Shown piece by piece: positions 18,486 to 27,261 of a DNA stretch of 64,000 nucleotides; within the stretch, counting starts at the first letter, position 1, and each line of letters begins with the position of its first letter. The notes beneath the pieces were generated by a model. That model made no database searches. It was not told the DNA's origin and was given only the letters and a program-made list of their open reading frames with translations. The stretch comes from Halogeometricum sp. S3BR5-2 (GTDB taxonomy: Archaea > Halobacteriota > Halobacteria > Halobacteriales > Haloferacaceae), in contig NZ_JAMQOQ010000005.1 in NCBI RefSeq assembly GCF_031624635.1, positions 62,001 to 126,000 on the forward strand, read 5' to 3'. Made by a program: the position numbers and the translations under genes.

Positions 18486-19190
18486 TCAGACGCTCCGCGT
18501 CAGGCCGCCGTCGACGCGGACGTTCTGACCGGTGACGTAACTCGCGGCGGGCGAGAGCAGGTACGCCACCGTGTCGGCTATCTCGGCGGTGCGCGCCGGT
18601 CGGCCCATCGGAATCCGCTCGCGGGTCGCCTCCTCGACGTCGTAGCTGTCGACGAATCCGGGGAGGACCGCGTTCATGCGGATTTCGTCGGCGGCGTAGC
18701 GGTCGGCGTACAGTTTCGTGAACGCGCCGAGGCCCGCCCGGAGGACGGAGGAGACGGGGAACTCCGCGCTCGGTTCGTACGCAGAGAACGTCGAGATATT
18801 CACGAACGCGCCGCCGCCGTTCTCGCGCATCACCGGCGTGACGAGTCGCGCCGTGCGGACGGCGTTCAACAGCACGAGGTCCAAGCCGTCGTGCCACGCC
18901 TCGTCGTCGATGTCGAGGAGGTCGCCCGTCGCCGGGTGGCCGGTGTTGTTCACCACCGCGTCGATGCGGCCGTACCGCTCCGTCGCGGCCTCGACGAGGG
19001 CCGCCAAGTCGTCGGAGTCGGTGACGGAACCCTCGAATCCGACGCCGCCGAGGTCCTCGGCCACGTCCACCGCCGCGCCCGACTTCGAGAGGAGGACGGG
19101 CACGTAGCCGTCCTCGGTCAGTCGTCGCGCGCACGCCTCGCCGATACCGCGTCCGGCCGCCGTCACGACGGCGACTCGCTGGTCGTCCAT
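18486..19190 (-). CDS. SDR family protein lacking the Tyr/Lys catalytic pair
   Basis: A 234-residue SDR-fold protein. The cofactor loop [12 protein letters not shown] and the NNTGHP loop are intact, and the C-terminus ends in [15 protein letters not shown]. Alignment by eye with the canonical SDR at 19301 puts Ser147 where tyrosine should be and Arg151 where lysine should be, so classical hydride-transfer chemistry is unlikely. It may bind NAD(P)H as a sensor or act on a substrate needing no proton relay. The ATG at 19190 is preferred over a start 22 codons upstream. Confidence 0.83.
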   Translation of the reverse strand: MDDQRVAVVTAAGRGIGEACARRLTEDGYVPVLLSKSGAAVDVAEDLGGVGFEGSVTDSDDLAALVEAATERYGRIDAVVNNTGHPATGDLLDIDDEAWHDGLDLVLLNAVRTARLVTPVMRENGGGAFVNISTFSAYEPSAEFPVSSVLRAGLGAFTKLYADRYAADEIRMNAVLPGFVDSYDVEEATRERIPMGRPARTAEIADTVAYLLSPAASYVTGQNVRVDGGLTRSV

Positions 19191-19300
19191 GGCCGAATAT
19201 CGGCGGGAGAGATGATGTAAGTCGGCCCCGCTCGGTCGCTCGTTCCGGCGAGCCAACGTGTGCTCACAGATACATTACGGGGCGCGTGCTAGCGCTATCC

Positions 19301-20086
19301 ATGCGAGAACTACTGACGGACGAGACGGCGGTCGTGACGGGCGGGGCGAGCGGAATCGGACGCGCGATATCGCTGCGCTTCGCCGAGGAGGGCTGTGACG
19401 TGGTCGTCGCGGACATCCAGGAGGACCCGCGCGAGGGGGACGAGCCGACTCACGAGCGAATCGAGGCCGAAACGGACGCGAGCGCCGCGTTCGTCGAATG
19501 CGACGTGAGCCGGTACGACGACCACCTCGACGCGATGGACGCCGCCGACGAGTTCGGCGGAGTCGACGTGATGGTGAACAACGCGGGCATCTTCCGCGCC
19601 GAGGAGTTCCTCGCCGAGGACGACGAGGTGTTCGACGGAACGATGGACGTCAACGTCCGCGGCGTCTACTACGGGGCGCGCGCGGCGGCGAACCGGATGG
19701 TCGAGGACGGCGGGGACGGCGACGGCGGCAGCATCATCAACCTCTCCAGCGTCGCCGGTCTGCGCGGGTCGGCCGACTTCGTCAGTTACTGCACCTCGAA
19801 GGGCGCGGTCCGCCTGATGACGTATGCGCTCGCGGCCCGCCTCGGTCCCGAGGGCGTCCGCGTCAACGCCGTCCACCCGGGGCTCATCGAGACGACGATG
19901 ACCACCGACGACGTGCCGATATTCGGCACCGAGGCCGAGAGCGGGTTCACGGAGGCGAACCCGACCCGCCGCAACGGGACGCCCGACGACGTGGCGGGCG
20001 CGGCGCTCTACCTCGCCTCCGACCTCTCGGGGTACGTGAACGGCGAGTCGATTTCGGTGGACGGCGGGATGGCGAACACGCAGTAA
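19301..20086 (+). CDS. SDR family oxidoreductase (canonical active site)
   Basis: A classical SDR of 261 residues. It carries [11 protein letters not shown] for NAD(P) binding, NNAG, the serine in NLSSVAG and a complete Y-CTS-K dyad. The aspartate in VVADIQ suggests NAD(H) preference. The C-terminal [17 protein letters not shown] matches FabG/glucose dehydrogenase-like reductases; the substrate is not predictable. The ATG at 19301 is preferred over the GTG at 19286 because GATACATTAC lies about 30 nt upstream. It ends 19 nt before the stop of the convergent Orc gene. Confidence 0.88.
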   Translation: MRELLTDETAVVTGGASGIGRAISLRFAEEGCDVVVADIQEDPREGDEPTHERIEAETDASAAFVECDVSRYDDHLDAMDAADEFGGVDVMVNNAGIFRAEEFLAEDDEVFDGTMDVNVRGVYYGARAAANRMVEDGGDGDGGSIINLSSVAGLRGSADFVSYCTSKGAVRLMTYALAARLGPEGVRVNAVHPGLIETTMTTDDVPIFGTEAESGFTEANPTRRNGTPDDVAGAALYLASDLSGYVNGESISVDGGMANTQ

Positions 20087-20105
20087 GAGCCGGTCTGAGC
20101 CGAGC

Positions 20106-21230
20106 TCAGAGCCTGTCGAGGACGGCGTCGGCGTCGTACGCCAGTGAGAGCGACCGGGAGCGCCCGCGCCCCTCTATCTCGGCGTACTCGGTGTCGATGA
20201 CGCCGAGTTGGTCGAGTTTGGTGACGATTTCGGAGTAGCGCGTGTAGCCGAGGTCGGTCTCCTCGCGGAACGCCTCGTAGACGGTCCCGGCCTGTTCGCC
20301 GTCGTACTCGGCGATGACGCGCACGAGGGCGCGTTCGGAGTCGGAGAGGCCGCGGAGACAGCGCGAGAGGTGGACGTACTTCGATTTGTCGTAGGCCGCC
20401 TCGACGTCCTCCAGCGTCACGGTCCGACTGGCGCGCATCTCGGCGTGGAGGCCGGCGCGGCGGAGCAGGTCGATTCCAACTCTCAGGTCGCCGCTCTCGG
20501 CGGTGAGTTCGGCCACCCGGTCGAGTTCGGGGGCGCCGACGACGCCGTCGTGGAACCCGCGCTTGGCCCGCCCGCGGAGGATGTCGACGATTTCGTCGAC
20601 GCCGTACACCGGGAAGTACACCTCCTCGGGCCGGAAGACGCTCTGGACGCGCCCGTCGAGTTCGTCGATGACGTCCAAGGCGAGGTCCGAGGAGACGATG
20701 ATGACGCCGATGCGCGCCCCCGAGTGCGTCTCGTGGGCGCGGAGCAGCGAGTAGAGGGTGTCGGAGGCCTCGTTCTCGTAGAACAGGTAGTTCACGTCGT
20801 CGAGGGCGACGGCGAGCACCTCGTCCTCCTCGACCAACCTGTCGGTTATCTGTCCGAACAGCTTCTTGAACGAGATGCCCGAGGAGGGCGGTTCGTACTC
20901 GAAGATGTGCTCGAAGATGCGCGAGAAGACGGCGTACCGGGTGGAGTCGACCTGACAGTTGACGCGGACGGCGCGGACGCCCGACTGCGCGCCGAGTTCG
21001 CCGTACAGTTTCTGGACGGCGGTGGTCTTGCCCGTCCCCGGCGGACCGCGGACGGTGGTGTTGAGCGGGCGGGACCCCCGGACGGCCGGACGCAGCGCGT
21101 ACTTGAGGCTCTGCAACTGCGTCTCGCGGTGGTTGAACGTCTCCGGAACGTAGTCTATCTCGAAGACGTGCTCGTCGCGGAACACCGTCTCGTCCCACGA
21201 CAGCATCCCCTCTTCGGGGTCCTCGCTCAT
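20106..21230 (-). CDS. Orc1/Cdc6 family replication initiator
   Basis: A 374-residue AAA+ Orc1/Cdc6 protein. Walker A is GPPGTGKTTAV and Walker B is ALDDVNYLF, the DD form used by some archaeal Orc paralogues. A winged helix occupies the last ~80 residues (LGYTRYSEIVTKLDQLGVI). It would bind origin repeats or regulate replication. I recall a similar paralogue, orc6, at the equivalent Haloferax position. No clear origin repeats flank it. ATG at 21230; an in-frame GTG at 21242 is possible. Confidence 0.92.
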   Translation of the reverse strand: MSEDPEEGMLSWDETVFRDEHVFEIDYVPETFNHRETQLQSLKYALRPAVRGSRPLNTTVRGPPGTGKTTAVQKLYGELGAQSGVRAVRVNCQVDSTRYAVFSRIFEHIFEYEPPSSGISFKKLFGQITDRLVEEDEVLAVALDDVNYLFYENEASDTLYSLLRAHETHSGARIGVIIVSSDLALDVIDELDGRVQSVFRPEEVYFPVYGVDEIVDILRGRAKRGFHDGVVGAPELDRVAELTAESGDLRVGIDLLRRAGLHAEMRASRTVTLEDVEAAYDKSKYVHLSRCLRGLSDSERALVRVIAEYDGEQAGTVYEAFREETDLGYTRYSEIVTKLDQLGVIDTEYAEIEGRGRSRSLSLAYDADAVLDRL

Positions 21231-21376
21231 CGGTTGAATCACGCAGAGCAGTCTACTTAACCGTTCCCCAGCGCCGGAGTGAAAGTGAAATCGAGGACGA
21301 AATCGGCCGACGGAGGCGGGCGTCCACTGCCGTCAGACTTCGGTCGGCGCGCCGACACGACTCGACCGAGGCGACC

Positions 21377-21730
21377 TCACTCCGTGGCGAGAACGTAGAC
21401 GCGGTAGACCGAGAACAGGCAGACGGCCAGTCCGACGAGACCGATGGCGACGGCCGTCGGACCGATGCCGAACCTCAACCCAGTCCACGCGACGGAGAGA
21501 CCGATGCCCGTCAGAGCGAGATAGAACAGGACGAGCGTCGCGGTTCCGACCACGTCCCACATCGCGTCCCGCGTCGCGCGGTAGACGACGTCGTACGTCG
21601 GGTCGTCTCGCGGGTCGGCCGCCGTCGACCCGCCGTCGGTCGTCGCGGAGGTCGGGTCGACAGCGGTGCGGTCGTCGCGCGAGGCATCGTCTGCGTCGGC
21701 GGGAGGAGAGGAGTCCGTATCGGAGACCAT
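21377..21730 (-). CDS. Small two-helix membrane protein, unknown
   Basis: A 117-residue protein. An acidic, Ser/Thr-rich cytoplasmic N-terminus of about 50 residues is followed by two hydrophobic helices (about 60-82 and 88-110) ending VYRVYVLATE. No family is recognised. GATTATCAC lies about 25-30 nt upstream of the ATG, a typical leaderless promoter. It lies between the Orc and MutS genes on the same strand. Confidence 0.7.
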   Translation of the reverse strand: MVSDTDSSPPADADDASRDDRTAVDPTSATTDGGSTAADPRDDPTYDVVYRATRDAMWDVVGTATLVLFYLALTGIGLSVAWTGLRFGIGPTAVAIGLVGLAVCLFSVYRVYVLATE

Positions 21731-21783
21731 ACCGCACCTTCGACCGGGAGACGTGATAATCCTTTGTCAGTATCACGGGACGC

Positions 21784-23781
21784 TCAGAACTTCTCCAGCA
21801 GTCGGTCGTAGAAGCCCGAGGTGTCCTCGCCGGCGAGTTTCTCCACGATGAGTTCCGGCGTCGACCGCGCGAGGTGGTTCTTCACCGGCGAGCGGTTCAC
21901 GACGAGTTCGCCGTTTTCCAACCCCACGGCCTCGATGCCGTCGACGGCGACGGGGAACCCCGCCGCCTCGCGTATCTCGTCGGCGAGGTGGGAGACGAAC
22001 ACCGCCGTGGTGGACTGGTCGTCGAGGGCTTCGAGGATGCCGGCGATTATCTTCGCGGAGGCGCCGGGTTCGGTGATGCTCTCCAGTTCGTCGACGAGGA
22101 CCAGTCGATTGGTCTCGCCGTCGACGAGTTCGCGGAAGTCCCGGAGCGTGCTCTCGAAGGCGCCGGCGTCGAGCGTCCCCTGCGACTTCGCGTAGTAGTG
22201 TAACTCCGAGAAGCGTTCGAGTTCGACGCGGTCGGCGGGGACGGGCAGACCCGCGTGCGCGAGGACGACGACGAGGGCCACCAAATCGAGCGTCGACGTT
22301 TTCCCGCCGGAATTGACACCCGAGAGCAGGGTGACGCCCGAGACGCCGTAGTCGACGGGGTCGGCCGCCTCGAACGGCACGTCGAGGAGGGGCGAGCGAC
22401 CGGCCTCGATTTCGAATCCCGCCGGGCCGCCCCTTCCGCCCTCGCCGCCGTCGACGAACTCCGGCATGGTGCAGTCGAACTCGCGGGCGAACCGCGAGAC
22501 GGCGAGTTCCACGTCGAGTTCGAGCGCGTCGGTCACCATCTCGGTCACGGGGTCGCGGAGCGCCGAGAGGTCCGCGGCGAGTTCGCGCTTCAGGCGGACG
22601 GCGCGGCGGTCCCGCCCCGCCTTCAACTCCGTGCGGAGGCGCGAGAGCGTCTCCTCGTCGTAGCCGACGGGAAAGGAGGGGTCGTCGGAGAAGACGCGGG
22701 CGGCGATGTCGGCCTCCTCCGGACGGAGCGAGAGCGACTCGACGAGGTGGTCGCGCGCCGCCGCGACGGCCCCGGCGTACTGGTCTTCGAGTTCCCGCGA
22801 GAGCAGCGAGTCGACGCGGGCGCCCTGTTCGACGAGAGAGAGGAAGTCCGTCCCCTCGATGGTCACGTCGCGTTCGCGGATGGCGTCGCGGAGGTGGTCG
22901 TTGGCGACCGACTCGGCGGTGGAGGCGGCGGCGTCCACGTCGTCGACAGCGTTCGTCAGGCGGTCGAGTTCCTCGTCGCCGACGACGGTGCCGTCGTCGT
23001 CCAAGCGGGTGAGCGCGTCGCGGAGCGAGTCGAGGTCGCAGGGCGCCTCCATTCCCGCCGCCTCGTGCACGTCGGCGGCGGCGCGGATGCGCCCGCGGTT
23101 CTGCGCGAAGAAGGCTAGCGCTCGTTCTGGGACGATATCGTCGGGGTGTTCCTCGGCGTCGGGGCGGACGCGCACGTCGCCCTCGACGTCGACGCCGGCG
23201 AACTCCTCGTCGAGGGCGACGACGGTGGCGTACGAGCGGGCGAGTTCGGCGAGGCCGCGGGCGTCCTCGACGACTTCGACGGAGAGTTCCGGGAAGGCGT
23301 CCTTCGCGGCGGCGTAGCGCTCGGCGTCGGCGGTGGCGAGACAGCGCTCCCTGACGCGGATGCCCGAGGCGGGTTCGAGCGACCCGACGCCGTCGAGGGC
23401 GTCCAGCACCGTCGGGTCGGGGTCCCGCTCCATCGCCGTCTCGGCGAACCCACGCACCTCCTCGATTCTGGACTGCGAGGCGGTGGGAAAGAACGTCTCC
23501 AGTCGCTTCTCGGCGTAGGTCGTGACGGTCCGCTCGCGGAGCAGGGAGAGGACGTCGCGGTAGACTTCGCGGGCGCGGTCGGTGGCGAGGAAGCCGCCGT
23601 CGTCGCCGTGACGGCGGCGGATGGCGCCGCGGGCGATGGCCGCCGCGCGACCCTCGGTGAGTCCCGGGGCGCGAGCGAGCGCGGCCACGTCGCCGGCCGC
23701 GAGGGCTCGCTCGGCGTCGTCGAGTTCCGACAGCGACTGCGCCGTCTTCTCCCCGACGCCCGGGATGGCCTCGAACTCCAT
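21784..23781 (-). CDS. mutS5: MutS-family ATPase, archaeal MutS5 type with N-terminal HhH
   Basis: A 665-residue MutS-related ATPase. The N-terminus has helix-hairpin-helix repeats (IPGVGEKTAQSL and RAPGLTEGRAAAI). The C-terminal ATPase has Walker A SGVNSGGKTST near residue 485 and Walker B LVLVDELESITEPG near 565, followed by FVSHLAD. The mismatch-recognition domain of MutS1 (Phe-x-Glu) is absent, so a role in recombination or branched DNA is more likely than mismatch repair. It is on the strand of the membrane gene at 21377, 53 bases apart. Confidence 0.88.
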   Translation of the reverse strand: MEFEAIPGVGEKTAQSLSELDDAERALAAGDVAALARAPGLTEGRAAAIARGAIRRRHGDDGGFLATDRAREVYRDVLSLLRERTVTTYAEKRLETFFPTASQSRIEEVRGFAETAMERDPDPTVLDALDGVGSLEPASGIRVRERCLATADAERYAAAKDAFPELSVEVVEDARGLAELARSYATVVALDEEFAGVDVEGDVRVRPDAEEHPDDIVPERALAFFAQNRGRIRAAADVHEAAGMEAPCDLDSLRDALTRLDDDGTVVGDEELDRLTNAVDDVDAAASTAESVANDHLRDAIRERDVTIEGTDFLSLVEQGARVDSLLSRELEDQYAGAVAAARDHLVESLSLRPEEADIAARVFSDDPSFPVGYDEETLSRLRTELKAGRDRRAVRLKRELAADLSALRDPVTEMVTDALELDVELAVSRFAREFDCTMPEFVDGGEGGRGGPAGFEIEAGRSPLLDVPFEAADPVDYGVSGVTLLSGVNSGGKTSTLDLVALVVVLAHAGLPVPADRVELERFSELHYYAKSQGTLDAGAFESTLRDFRELVDGETNRLVLVDELESITEPGASAKIIAGILEALDDQSTTAVFVSHLADEIREAAGFPVAVDGIEAVGLENGELVVNRSPVKNHLARSTPELIVEKLAGEDTSGFYDRLLEKF

Positions 23782-23873
23782 TCGGCGTGGAGTATCGCCC
23801 CCTCGGAGAAAACGTTACGGGTCCGGTCGGGGCGTCTTCGGGCCGAGGTCCGTCGGTTGCGAACGGCTCTCGA

Positions 23874-24956
23874 CTACCCGTAGCTCTCCACGTCGAGGAA
23901 CTCCTCGCCGACGCCGAGGGAGGCGACGACGTTCTCGATGGGGTCGCACATCGCGCCGATACCGCAGACGTACACCTCCATCGCCGAGGGGTCGACGCGG
24001 GCGCCGCCGTCGACGTCCACCGTCGGTTCCTTCTCGGCGTAGTCGACGAACTCCTCGGGGAGGGCCTCGAAGTCCGTCGCCTCCCGGTCGAGATACCGGA
24101 GCAGGCAGTACTGAACGTAGTCGGTCTCGCCTGCCCAGTCGGTGAGGTAGTTCTCGCGGGAGAGCGTCGGCACGTAGTGGAAATTTTCTCGCTCCTCGTC
24201 CAACTGGCGGAACTCCTCGTGGTAGGGGAGGTGGTCCTCCCACGACGACCCGAGGAACAGCCACACGTCCCGGTCCTCGCCCTCGTACTCGTCCATCCCC
24301 TCCTCGAAGACGTAGTTGATCATGCTCTTGAACGGCGCGACGCCCGTCCCGGTGGCGATGAAGACGAGGTCTCGTTCGGAGGGTTTCTCCAGCATGAGTT
24401 CGTCGCCGTACGGGCCGCGGACGAACAGCGAGTCGCCCGCCCGCGTCTCGGTGCACAGGTGCGGCGTGAGTTCGCCGCCCGGCACCCGCCGGATGCAGAG
24501 TTCGACGTAGTCGCGGTTGGGCGAACTGGCGATGGAGTAGACGCGCGGTTCCTCGTCGTCGTAACTGATACGGGCGTACTGGCCGGGGACGTACGGAAAG
24601 GAGGTGTCGTCGGGGTCGTCCGCCGCCTCGCCCACCTCGAAGCGGATGCGGACGAGCGAGGGGAAGGGGCGTTCGAGCCGCTTTTTCAGCGCCTCTATCT
24701 CTCCGCCGAGTCCCTCCTCGCCCTGCGCCGAAAGCTCCGCGGTCACCCGGTCCCAGGCGTCCCCGCTCTCGCCTAAGGGTCCGAGCGTGTCCTCGATGTC
24801 GAGCCGCTTCCGTATCGCCTCGCGGTGGGTGTCGACCGCCGCCTCGATCTCCTCCTCGCGGTCCCGGTCCATCACGGTCACGTCGGTGACGGTGGCGTCG
24901 TGGTCCTCTATCTCCGCCTCGGCCGCGCGCGATTCGATGGCAGGGTCAACCGGCAT
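23874..24956 (-). CDS. FAD/NAD(P)-binding oxidoreductase (ferredoxin reductase family)
   Basis: A 360-residue flavoprotein of the ferredoxin-NADP reductase superfamily. A ~100-residue N-terminal charged helical region precedes the FAD domain (RVYSIASSP, with LCIRRVPGGELTPHL) and the NAD(P) domain (FIATGTGVAPFKSMI and VYVCGIGAM). No iron-sulfur domain is fused. It passes electrons between NAD(P)H and an unknown one-electron partner. The long N-terminal extension is unusual for a plain FNR. Confidence 0.88.
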   Translation of the reverse strand: MPVDPAIESRAAEAEIEDHDATVTDVTVMDRDREEEIEAAVDTHREAIRKRLDIEDTLGPLGESGDAWDRVTAELSAQGEEGLGGEIEALKKRLERPFPSLVRIRFEVGEAADDPDDTSFPYVPGQYARISYDDEEPRVYSIASSPNRDYVELCIRRVPGGELTPHLCTETRAGDSLFVRGPYGDELMLEKPSERDLVFIATGTGVAPFKSMINYVFEEGMDEYEGEDRDVWLFLGSSWEDHLPYHEEFRQLDEERENFHYVPTLSRENYLTDWAGETDYVQYCLLRYLDREATDFEALPEEFVDYAEKEPTVDVDGGARVDPSAMEVYVCGIGAMCDPIENVVASLGVGEEFLDVESYG

Positions 24957-25059
24957 TACCCGCCGGTTCGGCGGCGAGCGTTGTTATCCTGACGGCGGAG
25001 AGCCGGCGGCCCCGGCCGAGGACAACGTACTTTTGCCGCTCCGGGGGAAACCCCACCGT

Positions 25060-25998
25060 ATGTCAGACGCGGACACGCCCGAGGACACGGCCCCCACGCT
25101 CGCGGAGAAGACCGCGGCGGCGCGCGCGTCGCTCCGAGAGCGAGACGGCGCGCTCGTCGCGTTCTCCGGCGGCGTCGACTCCGCCGTCGTCGCCGCACTC
25201 GCCCGCGACGCCCTCGGCGACGACGCCGTCGCCTGCACGGCCAAATCTGAGACGCTGCCCGCCGAGGAGTTGGACGACGCCCGCCGCGTGGCCGAGGAGA
25301 TAGGAATCCGCCACGAGGTCGTCGAGTTCTCCGAACTGGACAACCCCGACTTCGTCGAGAACGACGGCGACCGCTGCTACCACTGCCGGACGATGCGCCT
25401 CGGCCGGATGTACGACGCCGCCCGCGAACGGGGAATCGAGACGGTCTGCGACGGGACGAACGCCTCCGACCCCGGCGAGGGCCACCGACCGGGCCTCCGC
25501 GCCGTCGAGGAGTTGGAGGTGTTCTCTCCCCTCCTCGCGCACGACATCTCGAAGAAGGAGGTGCGCGAAATCGCCGACGACTACGGCCTCTCGGTCGCGG
25601 AGAAGCCGTCGATGGCGTGTCTGTCCTCGCGCATCCCGACGGGCCTAGAAGTCACCGAGGAGCGTCTGAGCCGCGTCGAGAAGGCCGAGCGCGCCGTTCG
25701 GCAGTGGGGGTTCTCGCAGTTCCGCGTCCGCGACCACGACGGCCTCGCCCGCATCGAAATCGCCCGCGAGGAGTTGGAGGCGGCGCTGGACCCCGACTTC
25801 GCCGCCGCCGTCCGCGAACGCCTCTCCGAACTCGGCTTCGACCACGTCACGCTCGACCTGCACGGCTACCAGACGGGGAGCGTCAGTCCGGCCGCGGAGG
25901 CGGACGCCGAAGACGGCGCCGACGGCGACGCCGCCGAGTCCGCGGACGACGAACCCCTCGTCGAGGACGTGTTCGCCTCCGAGTACCCGACGAAGTGA
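25060..25998 (+). CDS. larE: ATP-dependent sacrificial sulfur transferase LarE
   Basis: LarE, 312 residues, a PP-loop enzyme that adenylates the LarB product and gives up sulfur from its own cysteine to build the nickel-pincer cofactor. The PP-loop is SGGVDS (36-41). The candidate sacrificial cysteine is Cys187 in MACLSSR; Cys106 and Cys109 in RCYHCR may serve a cluster or zinc. An acidic tail follows residue ~285. ATG at 25060. It is divergent from the flavin oxidoreductase gene and is not cotranscribed with larB. Confidence 0.9.
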   Translation: MSDADTPEDTAPTLAEKTAAARASLRERDGALVAFSGGVDSAVVAALARDALGDDAVACTAKSETLPAEELDDARRVAEEIGIRHEVVEFSELDNPDFVENDGDRCYHCRTMRLGRMYDAARERGIETVCDGTNASDPGEGHRPGLRAVEELEVFSPLLAHDISKKEVREIADDYGLSVAEKPSMACLSSRIPTGLEVTEERLSRVEKAERAVRQWGFSQFRVRDHDGLARIEIAREELEAALDPDFAAAVRERLSELGFDHVTLDLHGYQTGSVSPAAEADAEDGADGDAAESADDEPLVEDVFASEYPTK

Positions 25999-26062
25999 CG
26001 CGCGGCGACGGGGTGACAGGGCGCACGCGAGGGTTATCGGCTCAGCGCGCGTCAGGGGACGC

Positions 26063-26536
26063 ATGAAGGAGATTCTGACGAGCATCGAGATAGCCGCGGC
26101 GCCCGAGCGAGTGTGGGACGTGCTCACCGACTTCGAGGCGTACGACGAGTGGAACCCGTTCCTCCGCGTCGTCGGACGACCGAACGTCGGAAGCCGGCCG
26201 CGGGTGCGATTGACGCCGCCGAACGGCCGTTCGATGGCGTTCCGTCCCGAGGTGACCGTCGTCGAACCGAACCGCGAACTCAGATGGCTCGGTCACCTGT
26301 ACGTCTCGGGGCTGTTCGACGGCGAGCACCGTTTCGTCCTCGAACCGCTCGACGGCGGGGCGCGGACGCGGTTCGTCCACGCCGAGACGTTCGGGGGCGC
26401 CCTCGCCGGTCCGCTTCTCTGGATGGCCCGCGACGACACGCGGGCCGGCTTCGAGGCGATGAACGACGCGCTGAAGCGCCGCGCGGAGTCGGACGCCGTC
26501 GTCGGCGGAGCGACGGCCGCGACGGCCGCGGAGTGA
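26063..26536 (+). CDS. SRPBCC (START-like) domain protein
   Basis: A 157-residue SRPBCC/polyketide cyclase-like protein. The start IEIAAAPERVWDVLTDFEAYDEWNPF is the hallmark of the helix-grip fold that makes a deep hydrophobic ligand pocket. Ligand and partner are unknown. It follows larE in the same direction after 64 bases. Confidence 0.85.
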   Translation: MKEILTSIEIAAAPERVWDVLTDFEAYDEWNPFLRVVGRPNVGSRPRVRLTPPNGRSMAFRPEVTVVEPNRELRWLGHLYVSGLFDGEHRFVLEPLDGGARTRFVHAETFGGALAGPLLWMARDDTRAGFEAMNDALKRRAESDAVVGGATAATAAE

Positions 26537-26603
26537 GCGTCGTCGGCACGTGGGCGGAGCGGCCGCGTAACGGTTAATCGGGCGCGCGCCGACGTTCCCG
26601 GCG

Positions 26604-27248
26604 ATGGTCGACAAAGACGCCGTTCGTCGGTCGTACGACGAGTTGACCGACGCGTACGCCGCACAGCGGACGGAAGACGGCCGAGACGCGGCTCTCCTCA
26701 CGACGTTCCTCGATTCGCTTCCCGACTCCCCCCGCGTCCTCGACGCGGGGTGCGGGCGGGGGACGCCGGTGCTCTCGCGGGCGAGCGCCAAGGGGGACGC
26801 CGTCGGACTCGACTTCTCGCGGGGGCAACTGCGGGCGGCGGCGGAGAACGCTCCCGGGGCGTCCCTCGTCCGCGGGGACATGGCGGCGCTCCCCTTCGCG
26901 GACGACGCGTTCGACGCCGTCGTCGCCTACTGGTCGCTCATCCACCTCCCGGCGGACGAACACCCGGCGGTCCTCGACGAGTTCGCGCGGGTCCTCCGCC
27001 CCGGCGGCCGGGTGCTCCTCTCGGAAGGGACGACGGCGTGGGACGGCGAGAATCCGGATTGGCTCGACACGGGCGTTCCGATGGAGTGGAGCATCGCCGG
27101 GGCGGCGGCGACGCGCGAGCACCTGCGGGAGGCGGGGTTCGCCGTCGTCGACGAGTGGGGAACCCGGTCCTCTCTGAAAGCGGACCGCGCGGAGGAGGCC
27201 GAGGACCGGACGCCGTGGACGTTCTTCGCCGCGCGACTCGAATCGTAG
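26604..27248 (+). CDS. Class I SAM-dependent methyltransferase
   Basis: A 214-residue Rossmann-fold methyltransferase. Motif I is VLDAGCGRGTPVL, the acidic loop is VGLDFSRGQL and motif IV is FDAVVAYWSLIHLP, all of the Methyltransf_11/25 type. The substrate is unknown. GGTTAATCG lies about 30 nt before the ATG at 26604. It ends 13 nt before the stop of convergent tatCo. Confidence 0.87.
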   Translation: MVDKDAVRRSYDELTDAYAAQRTEDGRDAALLTTFLDSLPDSPRVLDAGCGRGTPVLSRASAKGDAVGLDFSRGQLRAAAENAPGASLVRGDMAALPFADDAFDAVVAYWSLIHLPADEHPAVLDEFARVLRPGGRVLLSEGTTAWDGENPDWLDTGVPMEWSIAGAAATREHLREAGFAVVDEWGTRSSLKADRAEEAEDRTPWTFFAARLES

Positions 27249-27261
27249 TTCGACGCGCCGC

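Noticed and set aside
21231-21376. Possible replication origin beside the Orc1/Cdc6 gene
   Set aside because: No repeated origin recognition box, long AT-rich element or G-string was found; only an isolated GTTCCCC resembles part of a box.
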